Assembly (NCBI GenBank): GCA_963708735.1
Contig: CAVPTW010000042.1
Location: 124,001 to 188,000 of the forward strand
Length of the DNA: 64,000 nucleotides
Direction: 5' to 3'
Source: JAGPUQ01 sp963708735
GTDB taxonomy: Bacteria > Pseudomonadota > Gammaproteobacteria > Pseudomonadales > Porticoccaceae
Below the pieces are notes generated by a model, which did not search any database, was not told where the DNA came from, and saw nothing but the letters and a program-made list of their open reading frames with translations. The position numbers and the translations under genes are program-made. Positions within the stretch are counted from its first letter, which is position 1. Each line of letters opens with the position of its first letter. Shown piece after piece: positions 23,877-31,311 of the stretch.

Positions 23877-24218
23877 ATGGACATGAACCGCTATGCCGCG
23901 CTCTTCAAGGCGCTCTCCGAGCCGGCCCGCCTGCGCATCGTGCATCTGCTCCGCCAGCGCGGCGAGCTCTGCGTCTGCGATCTGGTGGATGCACTCGAAC
24001 TGCCGCAAAGCGCGGTATCGCGCCATCTCGCCTATCTGCGCCATCACGGGCTGGTGGCAGCGCGCCGCGAAGGCACCTGGATGTACTACCAGCTCGCCCC
24101 CGCCAACGCTTTTGCCGAACGGCTGCTGGCCCTGCTCGGCGACGATGCGAATGTCATCCCCGAGCTGCGCCACGACGCGCGCCGACTCGCCAGAATGGCC
24201 AGCCGCAGTTGCAGCTGA
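23877..24218 (+). CDS. arsR: ArsR-family metalloid-responsive repressor
   Basis: A 114-residue winged-helix repressor. The sensor site ELCVCDLVDAL has the Cys-Val-Cys of classical As(III)/Sb(III)-responsive ArsR. Recognition helix: LPQSAVSRHLAYLRHHGLV, followed by the beta wing ARREGTWMYYQL. The ATG at 23877 aligns with family starts; the reading frame extends upstream without similarity. It lies in front of gap-arsJ, separated by the 61-bp repeat array, and would release the gap promoter when arsenite binds. Its own promoter is not obvious in 23610-23876. Confidence 0.88.
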   Translation: MDMNRYAALFKALSEPARLRIVHLLRQRGELCVCDLVDALELPQSAVSRHLAYLRHHGLVAARREGTWMYYQLAPANAFAERLLALLGDDANVIPELRHDARRLARMASRSCS

Positions 24219-24251
24219 GTGGCTGGAGTGCAAGAACGCCTCTGAAAATCC

Positions 24252-24568
24252 GCCATGCCCGCGCAGGCGGGCATCCAGAAGGTCTTGCTGTTCCTGGGTT
24301 CCCGCTTGCGCGGGAACGACGCAGGTCCGGCTGTCGCGCAACAACTCGTGGTCCCCAGGTTCCCGCGTGCGCGGGAATGACTGCGTGGATCAGCGCCGTG
24401 GGCAGGTTGACGGCCCCTGGATTCCCGCGTGCGCGGGAATGACGGTTTATGTCGAAGGTTCCTTGCGCACCCGCCACCTGGACTCCCACGTGCGCGGGAA
24501 TGACGGCCTTGCGGAAGCTGGCTGCCCGGGATCGTTCCCTGGGTTCCCGCGTGCGCGGGAACGACGAT
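24252..24568. repeat. Regular 61-bp palindromic repeat array (dRS3-like)
   Basis: Five palindromes start near 24299, 24360, 24421, 24482 and 24543, a strict 61-bp period; a more divergent sixth lies at 24252-24275. The core is ATTCCC-N8-GGGAAT with loop GCGTGCGC, preceded by CCTGG and followed by GACG, giving repeats of about 28 bp. The intervening segments of about 32 bp are all different. The core fits the ATTCCC-N8-GGGAAT pattern of neisserial dRS3 elements and similar dispersed repeats in other proteobacteria. No cas gene is present, so I list it as a repeat array, not a CRISPR. Confidence 0.85.
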
Positions 24569-24620
24569 GGGGTGGTGGTTCAGAGCATCCTTGACAGCTG
24601 TCGTTGAACGGTCACATTTT

Positions 24621-24662
24621 TTGACTAATATATCTGCTTAACCGGATATACGGCTCAAGGAG
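24621..24662 (+). promoter_or_regulatory. Promoter and ArsR-like operator of gap-arsJ
   Basis: A -35-like TTGACT (24621-24626) and a -10-like GATATA (24645-24650) are 18 bp apart. Between and over them lies the inverted repeat TATATC (24629-24634) and GATATA, within TTTTTTGACTAATATATCTG. That resembles known ars operators, which carry TTTTTGACTTA and ATATAT blocks. A second TTGACA sits at 24591. A strong ribosome site, AAGGAG (24657-24662), precedes the gap ATG. Confidence 0.6.
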
Positions 24663-24668
24663 ATCCAG

Positions 24669-25676
24669 ATGGCAACCCGCATCGCACTCAACGGCTTCGG
24701 ACGCATGGGACGCCTGGCGCTGCGCGCCGCCTGGGACTGGCCCGAACTCGATATCGTCCACATCAACGAGATCGCGGGCGACGCCGCCACCGCTGCCCAT
24801 CTGCTCCAGTACGATTCCGTGCATGGCACCTGGTCCCAGTCCGTCGCCGCTGAAGCGGATGCACTGCGGATCGGCGCACGCCGGCTCGGCTACTCGCGCA
24901 ATGCCGACATTGCCGCCACCCCCTGGCGCGAACTGGGCGTGGATCTGGTGGTGGATTGCACCGGCAAGTTCAAAGCGAAAGCCGCGCTCGCGCCCTACTT
25001 CACCGCCGGCGTGCGCAAGGTGGTGGTGTCGGCGCCGGTGAAGGACGGCACCCTCAATATCGTGATGGGTGTCAATGATCACGACTACGCCGCGGATCGC
25101 GATCACATCGTCACCGCCGCCTCCTGCACCACCAACTGCCTCGCGCCGGTGGTGGCGGTGATTCAGCGTGAATTCGGCATCCGCCACGGCGCCATCACCA
25201 CGGTGCACGACATCACCAACAGCCAGCGGGTGCTCGACGATTACCACCCGGATCTGCGTCGGGCGCGCGCCTCGGGTCTGTCGCTGATCCCGACCACCAC
25301 GGGCTCGGCCACCGCGATCGCCGAGATCTTCCCGGAACTGCGCGGGCGCCTGAACGGCCTCGCCATCCGGGTGCCGCTGGCCAATGCCTCGCTCACCGAC
25401 TGCGTGTTCGAGGTGGAGCGCGCCACCACGGTGGAGGCCGTCAATGCCGCGCTCGCCACCGCCGCGGCCGGCCGCCTGGCGGGAATTCTCGGCTACGAGG
25501 AAAAACCCCTGGTGTCGGCGGACTATCGCGGCGACACCCGCTCCAGCATCGTCGATGCCCTCTCCACCCAGGTGATCGACGGCACGCTGGTCAAGATCCT
25601 GGCCTGGTACGACAACGAAACCGGCTATGTGCACCGCCTGATGGAACTCGCCCGCAAGGTCGCGGCGGCGCTCTGA
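24669..25676 (+). CDS. gap: Glyceraldehyde-3-phosphate dehydrogenase of the ArsJ system
   Basis: A 335-residue dehydrogenase: NAD motif RIALNGFGRMGRLALRAA, catalytic Cys153 in TAASCTTNCLAPVV, phosphate-binding TTVHDITNSQRVLDD and the C-terminal AWYDNETGYVHRLMELARKV. Chemistry is normal GAPDH, but its location is telling: it is nine bases upstream of arsJ and downstream of arsR. In the characterised gapdh-arsJ pair this enzyme uses arsenate in place of phosphate and makes unstable 1-arseno-3-phosphoglycerate, which ArsJ exports. It is thus predicted to be a dedicated arsenate-resistance enzyme and not the main glycolytic one. Confidence 0.92.
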   Translation: MATRIALNGFGRMGRLALRAAWDWPELDIVHINEIAGDAATAAHLLQYDSVHGTWSQSVAAEADALRIGARRLGYSRNADIAATPWRELGVDLVVDCTGKFKAKAALAPYFTAGVRKVVVSAPVKDGTLNIVMGVNDHDYAADRDHIVTAASCTTNCLAPVVAVIQREFGIRHGAITTVHDITNSQRVLDDYHPDLRRARASGLSLIPTTTGSATAIAEIFPELRGRLNGLAIRVPLANASLTDCVFEVERATTVEAVNAALATAAAGRLAGILGYEEKPLVSADYRGDTRSSIVDALSTQVIDGTLVKILAWYDNETGYVHRLMELARKVAAAL

Positions 25677-25684
25677 GCCGAACC

Positions 25685-26890
25685 ATGGACCGCGCGCTGC
25701 GCCAATACGCCCTGGTCACCGGCAGCTACTGGGCCTTCACCCTCACCGACGGCGCGCTGCGCATGCTGGTGGTGCTGTACTTCTATCAGCTCGGTTACGC
25801 GCCGCTGCAGGTGGCGCTGCTGTTTTTGTTCTACGAATTCTTCGGCGTGGTGACCAACCTGGGCGGGGGCCTGCTCGCGACGCGGCTGGGGCTGAACGCC
25901 ACCATGCAGATCGGCCTCGGGCTCCAGATCGTCGCCCTCGCCATGCTGCTGATCGATCCCGCGTATCTGAGCGTGCTCTATGTGATGGCGGCGCAGGCGC
26001 TGTCCGGGATCGCCAAGGATCTCAACAAGATGGCGGCCAAGAGCAGCATCAAGCTGCTGGTGCCGGAGGGACGCGAGGGCCGTCTGTATGCCTGGGTGGC
26101 GCTGCTCACCGGTTCCAAGAATGCGCTCAAGGGTGCGGGGTTCTTTCTCGGTGCCGCGCTGCTGACGTGGCTGGGTTTTCGCGGCGCGGTGGCGGCGATG
26201 GCGATCGGCCTGGCTGCGGTATTTGCGGCGGGACTTTTCCTGCTCGACAACCGGCTGGGCAAAACCAGTTTCAAGCCGAAATTTCGCGATCTGCTGTCCC
26301 GCAGCGGCCCGGTGAACCGGCTGTCGGCGGCGCGGTTTTTCCTGTTCGGCGCGCGGGATGTCTGGTTCGTGGTGGCGCTGCCGGTGTTTTTGCAGGCGGA
26401 GCTGGGCTGGAGCTTCATGGCCGTGGGCGCCTTCCTCGCCTGCTGGATCCTCGGCTATGGCGCGGTGCAGGCGCTGGCGCCGCGGCTTACCGGCAAACGG
26501 GTTCCGGACGGCCGCAGCGCTCTGGTCGCGGCGCTCGCGCTCGCGGCACTGCCGGCCGGCATCGCGGTCGGGCTCGGGCACCTGAACCCGGCCTGGGTGC
26601 TGGTGGCGGGCCTGCTCGCCTTCGGCATCCTGTTCGCACTCAATTCGGCGATCCACTCTTACCTGATCGTCAGCTACGCCCGCGCCGACGGCGTCTCCCT
26701 GGATGTCGGGTTCTACTACATGGCCAACGCCGGCGGTCGCCTGCTCGGCACGGTGCTGTCGGGCTGGGTCTATCAGGTCGCCGGACTCACCGCCTGCCTG
26801 TGGGTCTCGAGCGCCCTGGTGGTTGCGGCCGGCGCGCTGTCGGTCGGGCTGCCCCGGCGCGCCGCCGCTGTGGGAGGTAACGCCCCATGA
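25685..26890 (+). CDS. arsJ: Organoarsenical efflux MFS transporter ArsJ
   Basis: A 401-residue major facilitator protein with about 12 membrane segments. The N-terminus YALVTGSYWAFTLTDGALRM and the stretch AQALSGIAKDLNKMAAKSSI with VALLTGSKNALKGAGFFLGA are characteristic of ArsJ. It expels 1-arseno-3-phosphoglycerate made by the adjacent GAPDH, which breaks down to arsenate outside. Coupled to gap by an eight-base gap. No arsC, arsB or acr3 was seen in the window, so resistance here would rely on this arsenate route. Confidence 0.9.
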   Translation: MDRALRQYALVTGSYWAFTLTDGALRMLVVLYFYQLGYAPLQVALLFLFYEFFGVVTNLGGGLLATRLGLNATMQIGLGLQIVALAMLLIDPAYLSVLYVMAAQALSGIAKDLNKMAAKSSIKLLVPEGREGRLYAWVALLTGSKNALKGAGFFLGAALLTWLGFRGAVAAMAIGLAAVFAAGLFLLDNRLGKTSFKPKFRDLLSRSGPVNRLSAARFFLFGARDVWFVVALPVFLQAELGWSFMAVGAFLACWILGYGAVQALAPRLTGKRVPDGRSALVAALALAALPAGIAVGLGHLNPAWVLVAGLLAFGILFALNSAIHSYLIVSYARADGVSLDVGFYYMANAGGRLLGTVLSGWVYQVAGLTACLWVSSALVVAAGALSVGLPRRAAAVGGNAP

Positions 26891-26920
26891 CGTTTGCCCC
26901 GCACCATCCGGTCCGGCGGC

Positions 26921-27253
26921 CAGTTTTTCAACAAGCTGCTATGCTGCCGCCCCCAATTGAGCCACTGCCCAGAGGCCACGATGTCGATCGAGAACCACAC
27001 CCTGAGCCACGAATTCCCCGAACTCAAGGAAAGGATTCACGCCCTCAAAACCAGCGATCATCACTTCGCCCGCCGCTTCGATGAGTACAACGATCTGGAC
27101 CGGGAAGTGCGCCGTCTCGAAGAGGAAGGCAGCCCCAGGGCCGACGAGACCATGGAAGACCTGAAGAAAAAGCGGCTCGCGCTGAAGGACGAGCTCTACC
27201 AGCTGCTGACGGCCTGATAACCGGCTGATCACTTGCAGCTTGTTGAAAAACTG
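26921..27253. repeat. Perfect 19-bp inverted repeats flanking a small gene
   Basis: CAGTTTTTCAACAAGCTGC at 26921-26939 is the exact reverse complement of 27235-27253. The 333-bp unit encloses only the DUF465 gene. Similarity to a related pair at 34821-34956 suggests a MITE-like or palindromic dispersed element. No target-site duplication is obvious. Alternatively the arms may serve as transcription terminators. Confidence 0.8.
26981..27217 (+). CDS. DUF465 (YdcH-like) small protein
   Basis: A 78-residue highly charged helical protein: MSIENHTLSHEFPELKERIH, DHHFARRFDEYNDLDREVRR, then DLKKKRLALKDELYQLLTA. This matches the YdcH/DUF465 family, which forms helical hairpins and has no firmly assigned function. 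The gene stands alone between two perfect 19-bp inverted repeats. No strong Shine-Dalgarno sequence; AGAGG lies nine bases before the ATG. Confidence 0.88.
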   Translation: MSIENHTLSHEFPELKERIHALKTSDHHFARRFDEYNDLDREVRRLEEEGSPRADETMEDLKKKRLALKDELYQLLTA

Positions 27254-27304
27254 CTGCGGGACTATCTGCGTCGGTGCGCGGTGTTTCAGAGTCGGGGGGC
27301 GCCT

Positions 27305-27433
27305 GGACCCCCGCCTGCGCGGGGGTGACGGGGACCCAACCACCGTCATTCCCCTGAAAACGGGAACCCAACCACCGTCACTCCCGTGAAAACGGGAACC
27401 CAACCACCGTCATTCCCGTGAAAACGGGAATCC
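27305..27433. repeat. Tandem 32-bp repeats with dRS3-like palindrome
   Basis: Three units (27331-27361, 27362-27393, 27394-27425) share GGGAACCCAACCACCGTC and a CATTCCCGTGAAAAC half, then a partial fourth. Where units join, ATTCCC-GTGAAAAC-GGGAAT appears, the same ATTCCC-N8-GGGAAT pattern as the array at 24.3 kb but with another loop. A further GC-rich variant (CCCCCGCCTGCGCGGGGG) lies at 27308-27325. Together with the next array this fills the gap 27254-27652; no gene is seen there. Confidence 0.85.
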
Positions 27434-27507
27434 AGATGCCGCGATATCTCCGGCTCCGAAGGCGCCTGCCCCCTACCTCAGCCTCCCCACCGGACCTTCC
27501 TCACCAT

Positions 27508-27563
27508 CTTCTGACCACAGCTTCCTGACCACGGCTTCCTGACCACGGCTTCCTGACCGCAGG
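27508..27563. repeat. Tandem 14-bp repeats
   Basis: Four direct units of CTTCCTGACCACGG, the outer two imperfect, lie 90 bp before the carboxylase gene. They are probably slippage products. A 14-bp spacing is more than one helical turn, and no regulator site is suggested by the sequence. Confidence 0.8.
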
Positions 27564-27652
27564 ACGTCTCTGCCTCGCACCCCCGCCCCGATTTTGCTAG
27601 ATTCCCGGGCCGGCGCCGGCAAGAGCGCCCATTCCCCGACCCCGAGCATCCG

Positions 27653-29257
27653 ATGAGCCAGATCCAGTCCCGCGTCAATCCGCGCGCGGCGTCCTTCGCC
27701 GCCAACACCGAGCACTACCAGGGCCTGCTCGACACCCTGCGCGGACGCCTGCGGGAAACGGCCACCGGCATTCGCGAGGCGCACATCGCGCGCCATCGCG
27801 CCCGCGACAAGCTGCTGGCGCGGGAGCGCATCGACCGCCTGATCGATCCCCACACGCCTTTTCTCGAACTCTCGCCGCTCGCGGCCTGGGGCCTGTACGG
27901 CAACGAGGTGCCGGCAGCGGGCATCGTCACCGGCGTGGGTCAGGTGTGCGGCGTGCACTGCATGATCATCGCCAACGACGCCACCGTGAAGGGCGGCTCG
28001 TTCTTTCACGAGACGGTGAAAAAGCATGTGCGCGCCCAGGAAATCGCCGAGCAGAACCGGCTGCCCTGCATCTATCTGGTGGATTGCGGCGGCGCCTACC
28101 TGCCGGAGCAGGACCGCGTGTTTCCGGACAAGGAGCACTTCGGCAACACCTTCTACCGCCAGTGCCGGATGTCGCAGCAGGGTCTGCCCCAGCTCGCCGC
28201 GGTGTTCGGCGGCTGCACCGCCGGCGGCGCCTACATCCCGGCGCTGGCCGACGAAGTCATCATGGTGCGCGGCAATGCGCGCATCCATCTGGGCGGGCCG
28301 TCCATCGTCAAGGTGGCGATCAACGAGGTGGTGGACGGCGAGACGCTCGGCGGCGCCGAGATGCACAGCCGGGTATCCGGGGTGAACGACTATCTGGTGG
28401 ACGACGAGCCGGCAGCGCTGGCGCGGTTGCGGGAGATCGTCGCCAAGCTCAACTGGCCGCGGCGCTGCCACGCCGACATCCGGGCGGTGCGCGCACCCAT
28501 TTACAGTCCCGACGAGATTCCCGGCGTCATCAGCGCGGACCCCAAGGTGCCCTACGACGTGCGCGAGATCATCGCGCGGATGGTGGATGGCAGTGATTTC
28601 CAGGAGTTCAAGCCGCTCTACGGCGATACCCTGGTGTGCGGTACCGCGCACCTGCACGGCTACCCGGTGGGGATTCTGGGCAACAACGGCGCGCTGTTTT
28701 CCGAGTCTTCGCTCAAGGGCGCGCACTTCATCGAACTGTGCAACCAGCGCCAGACGCCACTGCTGTTTCTGCACAACATCACCGGCTTCATGGTGGGCAC
28801 CGAGGCGGAGCGCGGCGGCATCGCCAAGCACAGCGCCAAGATGGTCTACGCCCAGGCCAATTCCCGCGTGCCGAAATTTTCGGTGATCGTCGGCGGCTCC
28901 TACGGCGCCGGCAACTACGGCATGGCCGGGCGCGGCTTCGCACCCCACTTCCTGTTCGCCTGGCCCGGCGCGCGCTGTGCCACCATGAGCGCCGACATCG
29001 CCAGCAACGTGATGCAGGAGCTGCGCCGCGCCAGCATCAAGCACGACGACGCCGGACTGGCCGAGGACCTGCGCCGCATCGACGCCCAGGTGCGCACCCA
29101 GTACGGCGAGCAGAGCGACCCCTACTACGCCACCGCGCGGCTCTGGGACGACGGCATCATCGAGCCGGCGCAGACCCGCGATGTGCTCGGCCTGTGCCTG
29201 GCGCTGGCCGCGCTGCAACCACCCATGACCGGCCCCGCGCCGGTCTATCGCATGTAA
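27653..29257 (+). CDS. Acyl-CoA carboxylase, carboxyltransferase (beta) subunit
   Basis: A 534-residue carboxyltransferase of the methylcrotonyl-/geranyl-CoA carboxylase type. It moves carboxyl from biotin to an acyl-CoA. Signatures: ARDKLLARERIDRLIDPHTP, the oxyanion loops VFGGCTAGGAYIPALADEVI and VGGSYGAGNYGMAGRGFAPH, and the family-specific FFHETVKKHVRAQEIAEQNR and LFLHNITGFMVGTEAERGG. The biotin-carboxylase subunit follows after 17 bp and an acyl-CoA dehydrogenase after that. This is the arrangement of leucine (liu) or acyclic terpene (atu) catabolism; no hydratase or lyase gene in the window decides between them. Confidence 0.9.
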   Translation: MSQIQSRVNPRAASFAANTEHYQGLLDTLRGRLRETATGIREAHIARHRARDKLLARERIDRLIDPHTPFLELSPLAAWGLYGNEVPAAGIVTGVGQVCGVHCMIIANDATVKGGSFFHETVKKHVRAQEIAEQNRLPCIYLVDCGGAYLPEQDRVFPDKEHFGNTFYRQCRMSQQGLPQLAAVFGGCTAGGAYIPALADEVIMVRGNARIHLGGPSIVKVAINEVVDGETLGGAEMHSRVSGVNDYLVDDEPAALARLREIVAKLNWPRRCHADIRAVRAPIYSPDEIPGVISADPKVPYDVREIIARMVDGSDFQEFKPLYGDTLVCGTAHLHGYPVGILGNNGALFSESSLKGAHFIELCNQRQTPLLFLHNITGFMVGTEAERGGIAKHSAKMVYAQANSRVPKFSVIVGGSYGAGNYGMAGRGFAPHFLFAWPGARCATMSADIASNVMQELRRASIKHDDAGLAEDLRRIDAQVRTQYGEQSDPYYATARLWDDGIIEPAQTRDVLGLCLALAALQPPMTGPAPVYRM

Positions 29258-29274
29258 CGGCGGGAACCACTGCC

Positions 29275-31299
29275 ATGTTCGAGTCCCTGCTGATCGCCAA
29301 CCGCGGCGAGATCGCGGTTCGCATCATCCGCACCTGCCGCCGGCTCGGCATCCGGCCGATCGCGGTCTACTCCGAAGCGGATCGCGATGCCCTCCACGTC
29401 CGGCATGCCGATGCGGCCTTTGCGATCGGGCCGGCGGAGAGCGCGCGCTCCTACCTCGATGCCGCCGCCATCGTCGCCGCCGCGCAGCGCGCCGGCGCCG
29501 AAGCCATCCATCCGGGCTATGGTTTTCTCGCCGAGAGCGAGACGCTGATCGCCGCCTGCGAGACCGCCGGCATCCTGTTCGTCGGCCCCCACCGCGAGGC
29601 GATCCGCGCCATGGGCTCGAAGATCGCGTCGAAGGCGATCGCCGAACGCGCCGGGGTGCCGGTGGTGCCGGGTTATCACGGCGGCGCCCAGGATGCGCCC
29701 ACCCTGACGGGGGAGGCGGCGCGCATCGGCTATCCGCTGTTGATCAAGGCGAGCGCCGGCGGCGGCGGGCGCGGCATGCGCCGCGTGGATCGCGCGACGG
29801 ACTTCGCCGAGGCCCTGGTGCAGGCCCGTGCCGAAGCGCTCGCCGGTTTCGGCGACGATCGGGTGCTGCTCGAAAAACTGGTGGCCGCGCCGCGCCATAT
29901 CGAGGTCCAGATCGCCGCCGACCGTCACGGTCAGGTGGTGCATCTGTTCGAGCGCGAGTGCTCGATCCAGCGCAACCACCAGAAAGTGATCGAGGAAGCG
30001 CCCGCCGCGTTCCTTTCCGCGCAGCAGCGCGCGGCGCTCCACGGCTACGCCGTCGCGCTGGCGCGGGTCATCGACTACGACTCCCTGGGCACGGTGGAAT
30101 TTCTGCTCGATAACGACAGCGGCGAAATCTATTTTCTCGAAATGAACACCCGGCTCCAGGTGGAGCACCCGGTCACCGAATACGTCACCGGGCTCGACCT
30201 GGTGGAGTGGCAACTGCGCAGCGCCGCCGGCGAACTCCTGCCGCTCACCCAGAACCAGATCACCTGCACCGGCTGGGCGATCGAGGCGCGCGTCAACGCC
30301 GAGGATCCCGCGCGCGGCTATCGGCCCGGCACCGGCACCATTGCGCTGTACGACGCGCCCACGGGCGACGGCATCCGCGTGGACAGCGGCGTGGGCGCGG
30401 GCTCCGTGGTCACGCCCCATTACGATTCCTTGCTCGCCAAGGTGATCGCCGGCGGCGCCGACCGTGAACTGGCGCAGCGCCGGCTCGCGGCGGCGCTGGG
30501 GCAGTTCACTCTCACCGGCCCGGTCACCAACCTCGCCTTCCTGCGCGACATCCTGCGCCAGCCCGCCTTCAGTGCCGAGCCCCTGACCACCGGCTTTCTC
30601 GATACCCAGTTTCCCGGTGGCTGGAATGCGCCGGTCACCGCACCCGACACCCTCCTGCTCGCAGCGCTCGCCCAGGCCATGCTCGCGGAGGCGGAGCTTC
30701 AGGACACGCCCTGGCGCAGCCTCGGCGCCTTCCGGCTGCTGGAACCCGCGGGCATCAGCGGCGAGAGCCGGGTGATGCTGGCCGACGCGGCGGGCACCGT
30801 CCATGAAATCAGCGTGCGCGGCCGCACTGGCGCCTATCGACTCGAAGTCGGCGCGCACGCCTTCGCGGCGACCGCGCGCTGGGCGGAACCCGGCCTGCTC
30901 TGCGTCGAACGCGACGGCCACAGCGAGCGCCTGACCGTGCGCCGCAGCGGCGATCTGCTGACCCTCGACAGCGCCGATGCAGTCGCCACCCTGCGCGTCG
31001 TCGCACGCCGCGAGACCGACGCCGCCCGGACCGCCGGTCATGGCGACCACCGCATCACCGCGACACTGCCCGGCCAGGTCGCCGAGGTACGCTGCGCGAT
31101 CGGCGACGCGGTGCGGGCCGGCGACGTGCTGGTGGTGCTGGATTCGATGAAACTGCTGCACCCGCTGGCCGCCGCCGCGGACGGCCGCGTGCGCGAACTG
31201 TTCTGCGCCGTCGGCGACAGCGTCGAGGGTGGCTCCGTTCTTGTCGAACTGGAGCCGGCCGCGGATACCAGTACCATTTCCGTTCCACCGAACCATTGA
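29275..31299 (+). CDS. Acyl-CoA carboxylase, biotin carboxylase/biotin carrier (alpha) subunit
   Basis: A 674-residue biotin-dependent subunit. It starts MFESLLIANRGEIAVRIIRT, has the ATP-grasp loop IKASAGGGGRGMRRVD, the catalytic stretch RECSIQRNHQKVIEEAP and EMNTRLQVEHPVTEYVTGLD, a middle domain, and a C-terminal biotinyl domain from about residue 600. The biotin-accepting Lys626 lies in VLDSMKLLHPLAA, an SMKL variant of the usual AMKM. It pairs with the beta subunit just upstream. The frame is intact over its full length. Confidence 0.92.
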   Translation: MFESLLIANRGEIAVRIIRTCRRLGIRPIAVYSEADRDALHVRHADAAFAIGPAESARSYLDAAAIVAAAQRAGAEAIHPGYGFLAESETLIAACETAGILFVGPHREAIRAMGSKIASKAIAERAGVPVVPGYHGGAQDAPTLTGEAARIGYPLLIKASAGGGGRGMRRVDRATDFAEALVQARAEALAGFGDDRVLLEKLVAAPRHIEVQIAADRHGQVVHLFERECSIQRNHQKVIEEAPAAFLSAQQRAALHGYAVALARVIDYDSLGTVEFLLDNDSGEIYFLEMNTRLQVEHPVTEYVTGLDLVEWQLRSAAGELLPLTQNQITCTGWAIEARVNAEDPARGYRPGTGTIALYDAPTGDGIRVDSGVGAGSVVTPHYDSLLAKVIAGGADRELAQRRLAAALGQFTLTGPVTNLAFLRDILRQPAFSAEPLTTGFLDTQFPGGWNAPVTAPDTLLLAALAQAMLAEAELQDTPWRSLGAFRLLEPAGISGESRVMLADAAGTVHEISVRGRTGAYRLEVGAHAFAATARWAEPGLLCVERDGHSERLTVRRSGDLLTLDSADAVATLRVVARRETDAARTAGHGDHRITATLPGQVAEVRCAIGDAVRAGDVLVVLDSMKLLHPLAAAADGRVRELFCAVGDSVEGGSVLVELEPAADTSTISVPPNH

Positions 31300-31311
31300 G
31301 AGAGGCCGCAA

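Noticed and set aside
23610..24344. N-terminal extension of the 6-phosphogluconate dehydrogenase frame
   Set aside because: The frame stays open upstream only by running antisense through arsR and the repeat array. The Rossmann motif and a good ribosome site fix the start at 23609.
24252..24568. A CRISPR array (regular repeats with unique spacers of about 32 bp)
   Set aside because: The repeat is a perfect palindrome of the ATTCCC-N8-GGGAAT family that also occurs at 27.4 kb in tandem form. Repeat copies vary, and no cas gene or leader is present.
24669..25676. Housekeeping glycolytic GAPDH
   Set aside because: The catalytic motifs alone cannot tell, but the direct linkage with arsJ and an ars-type operator favours the dedicated arsenate-resistance role.
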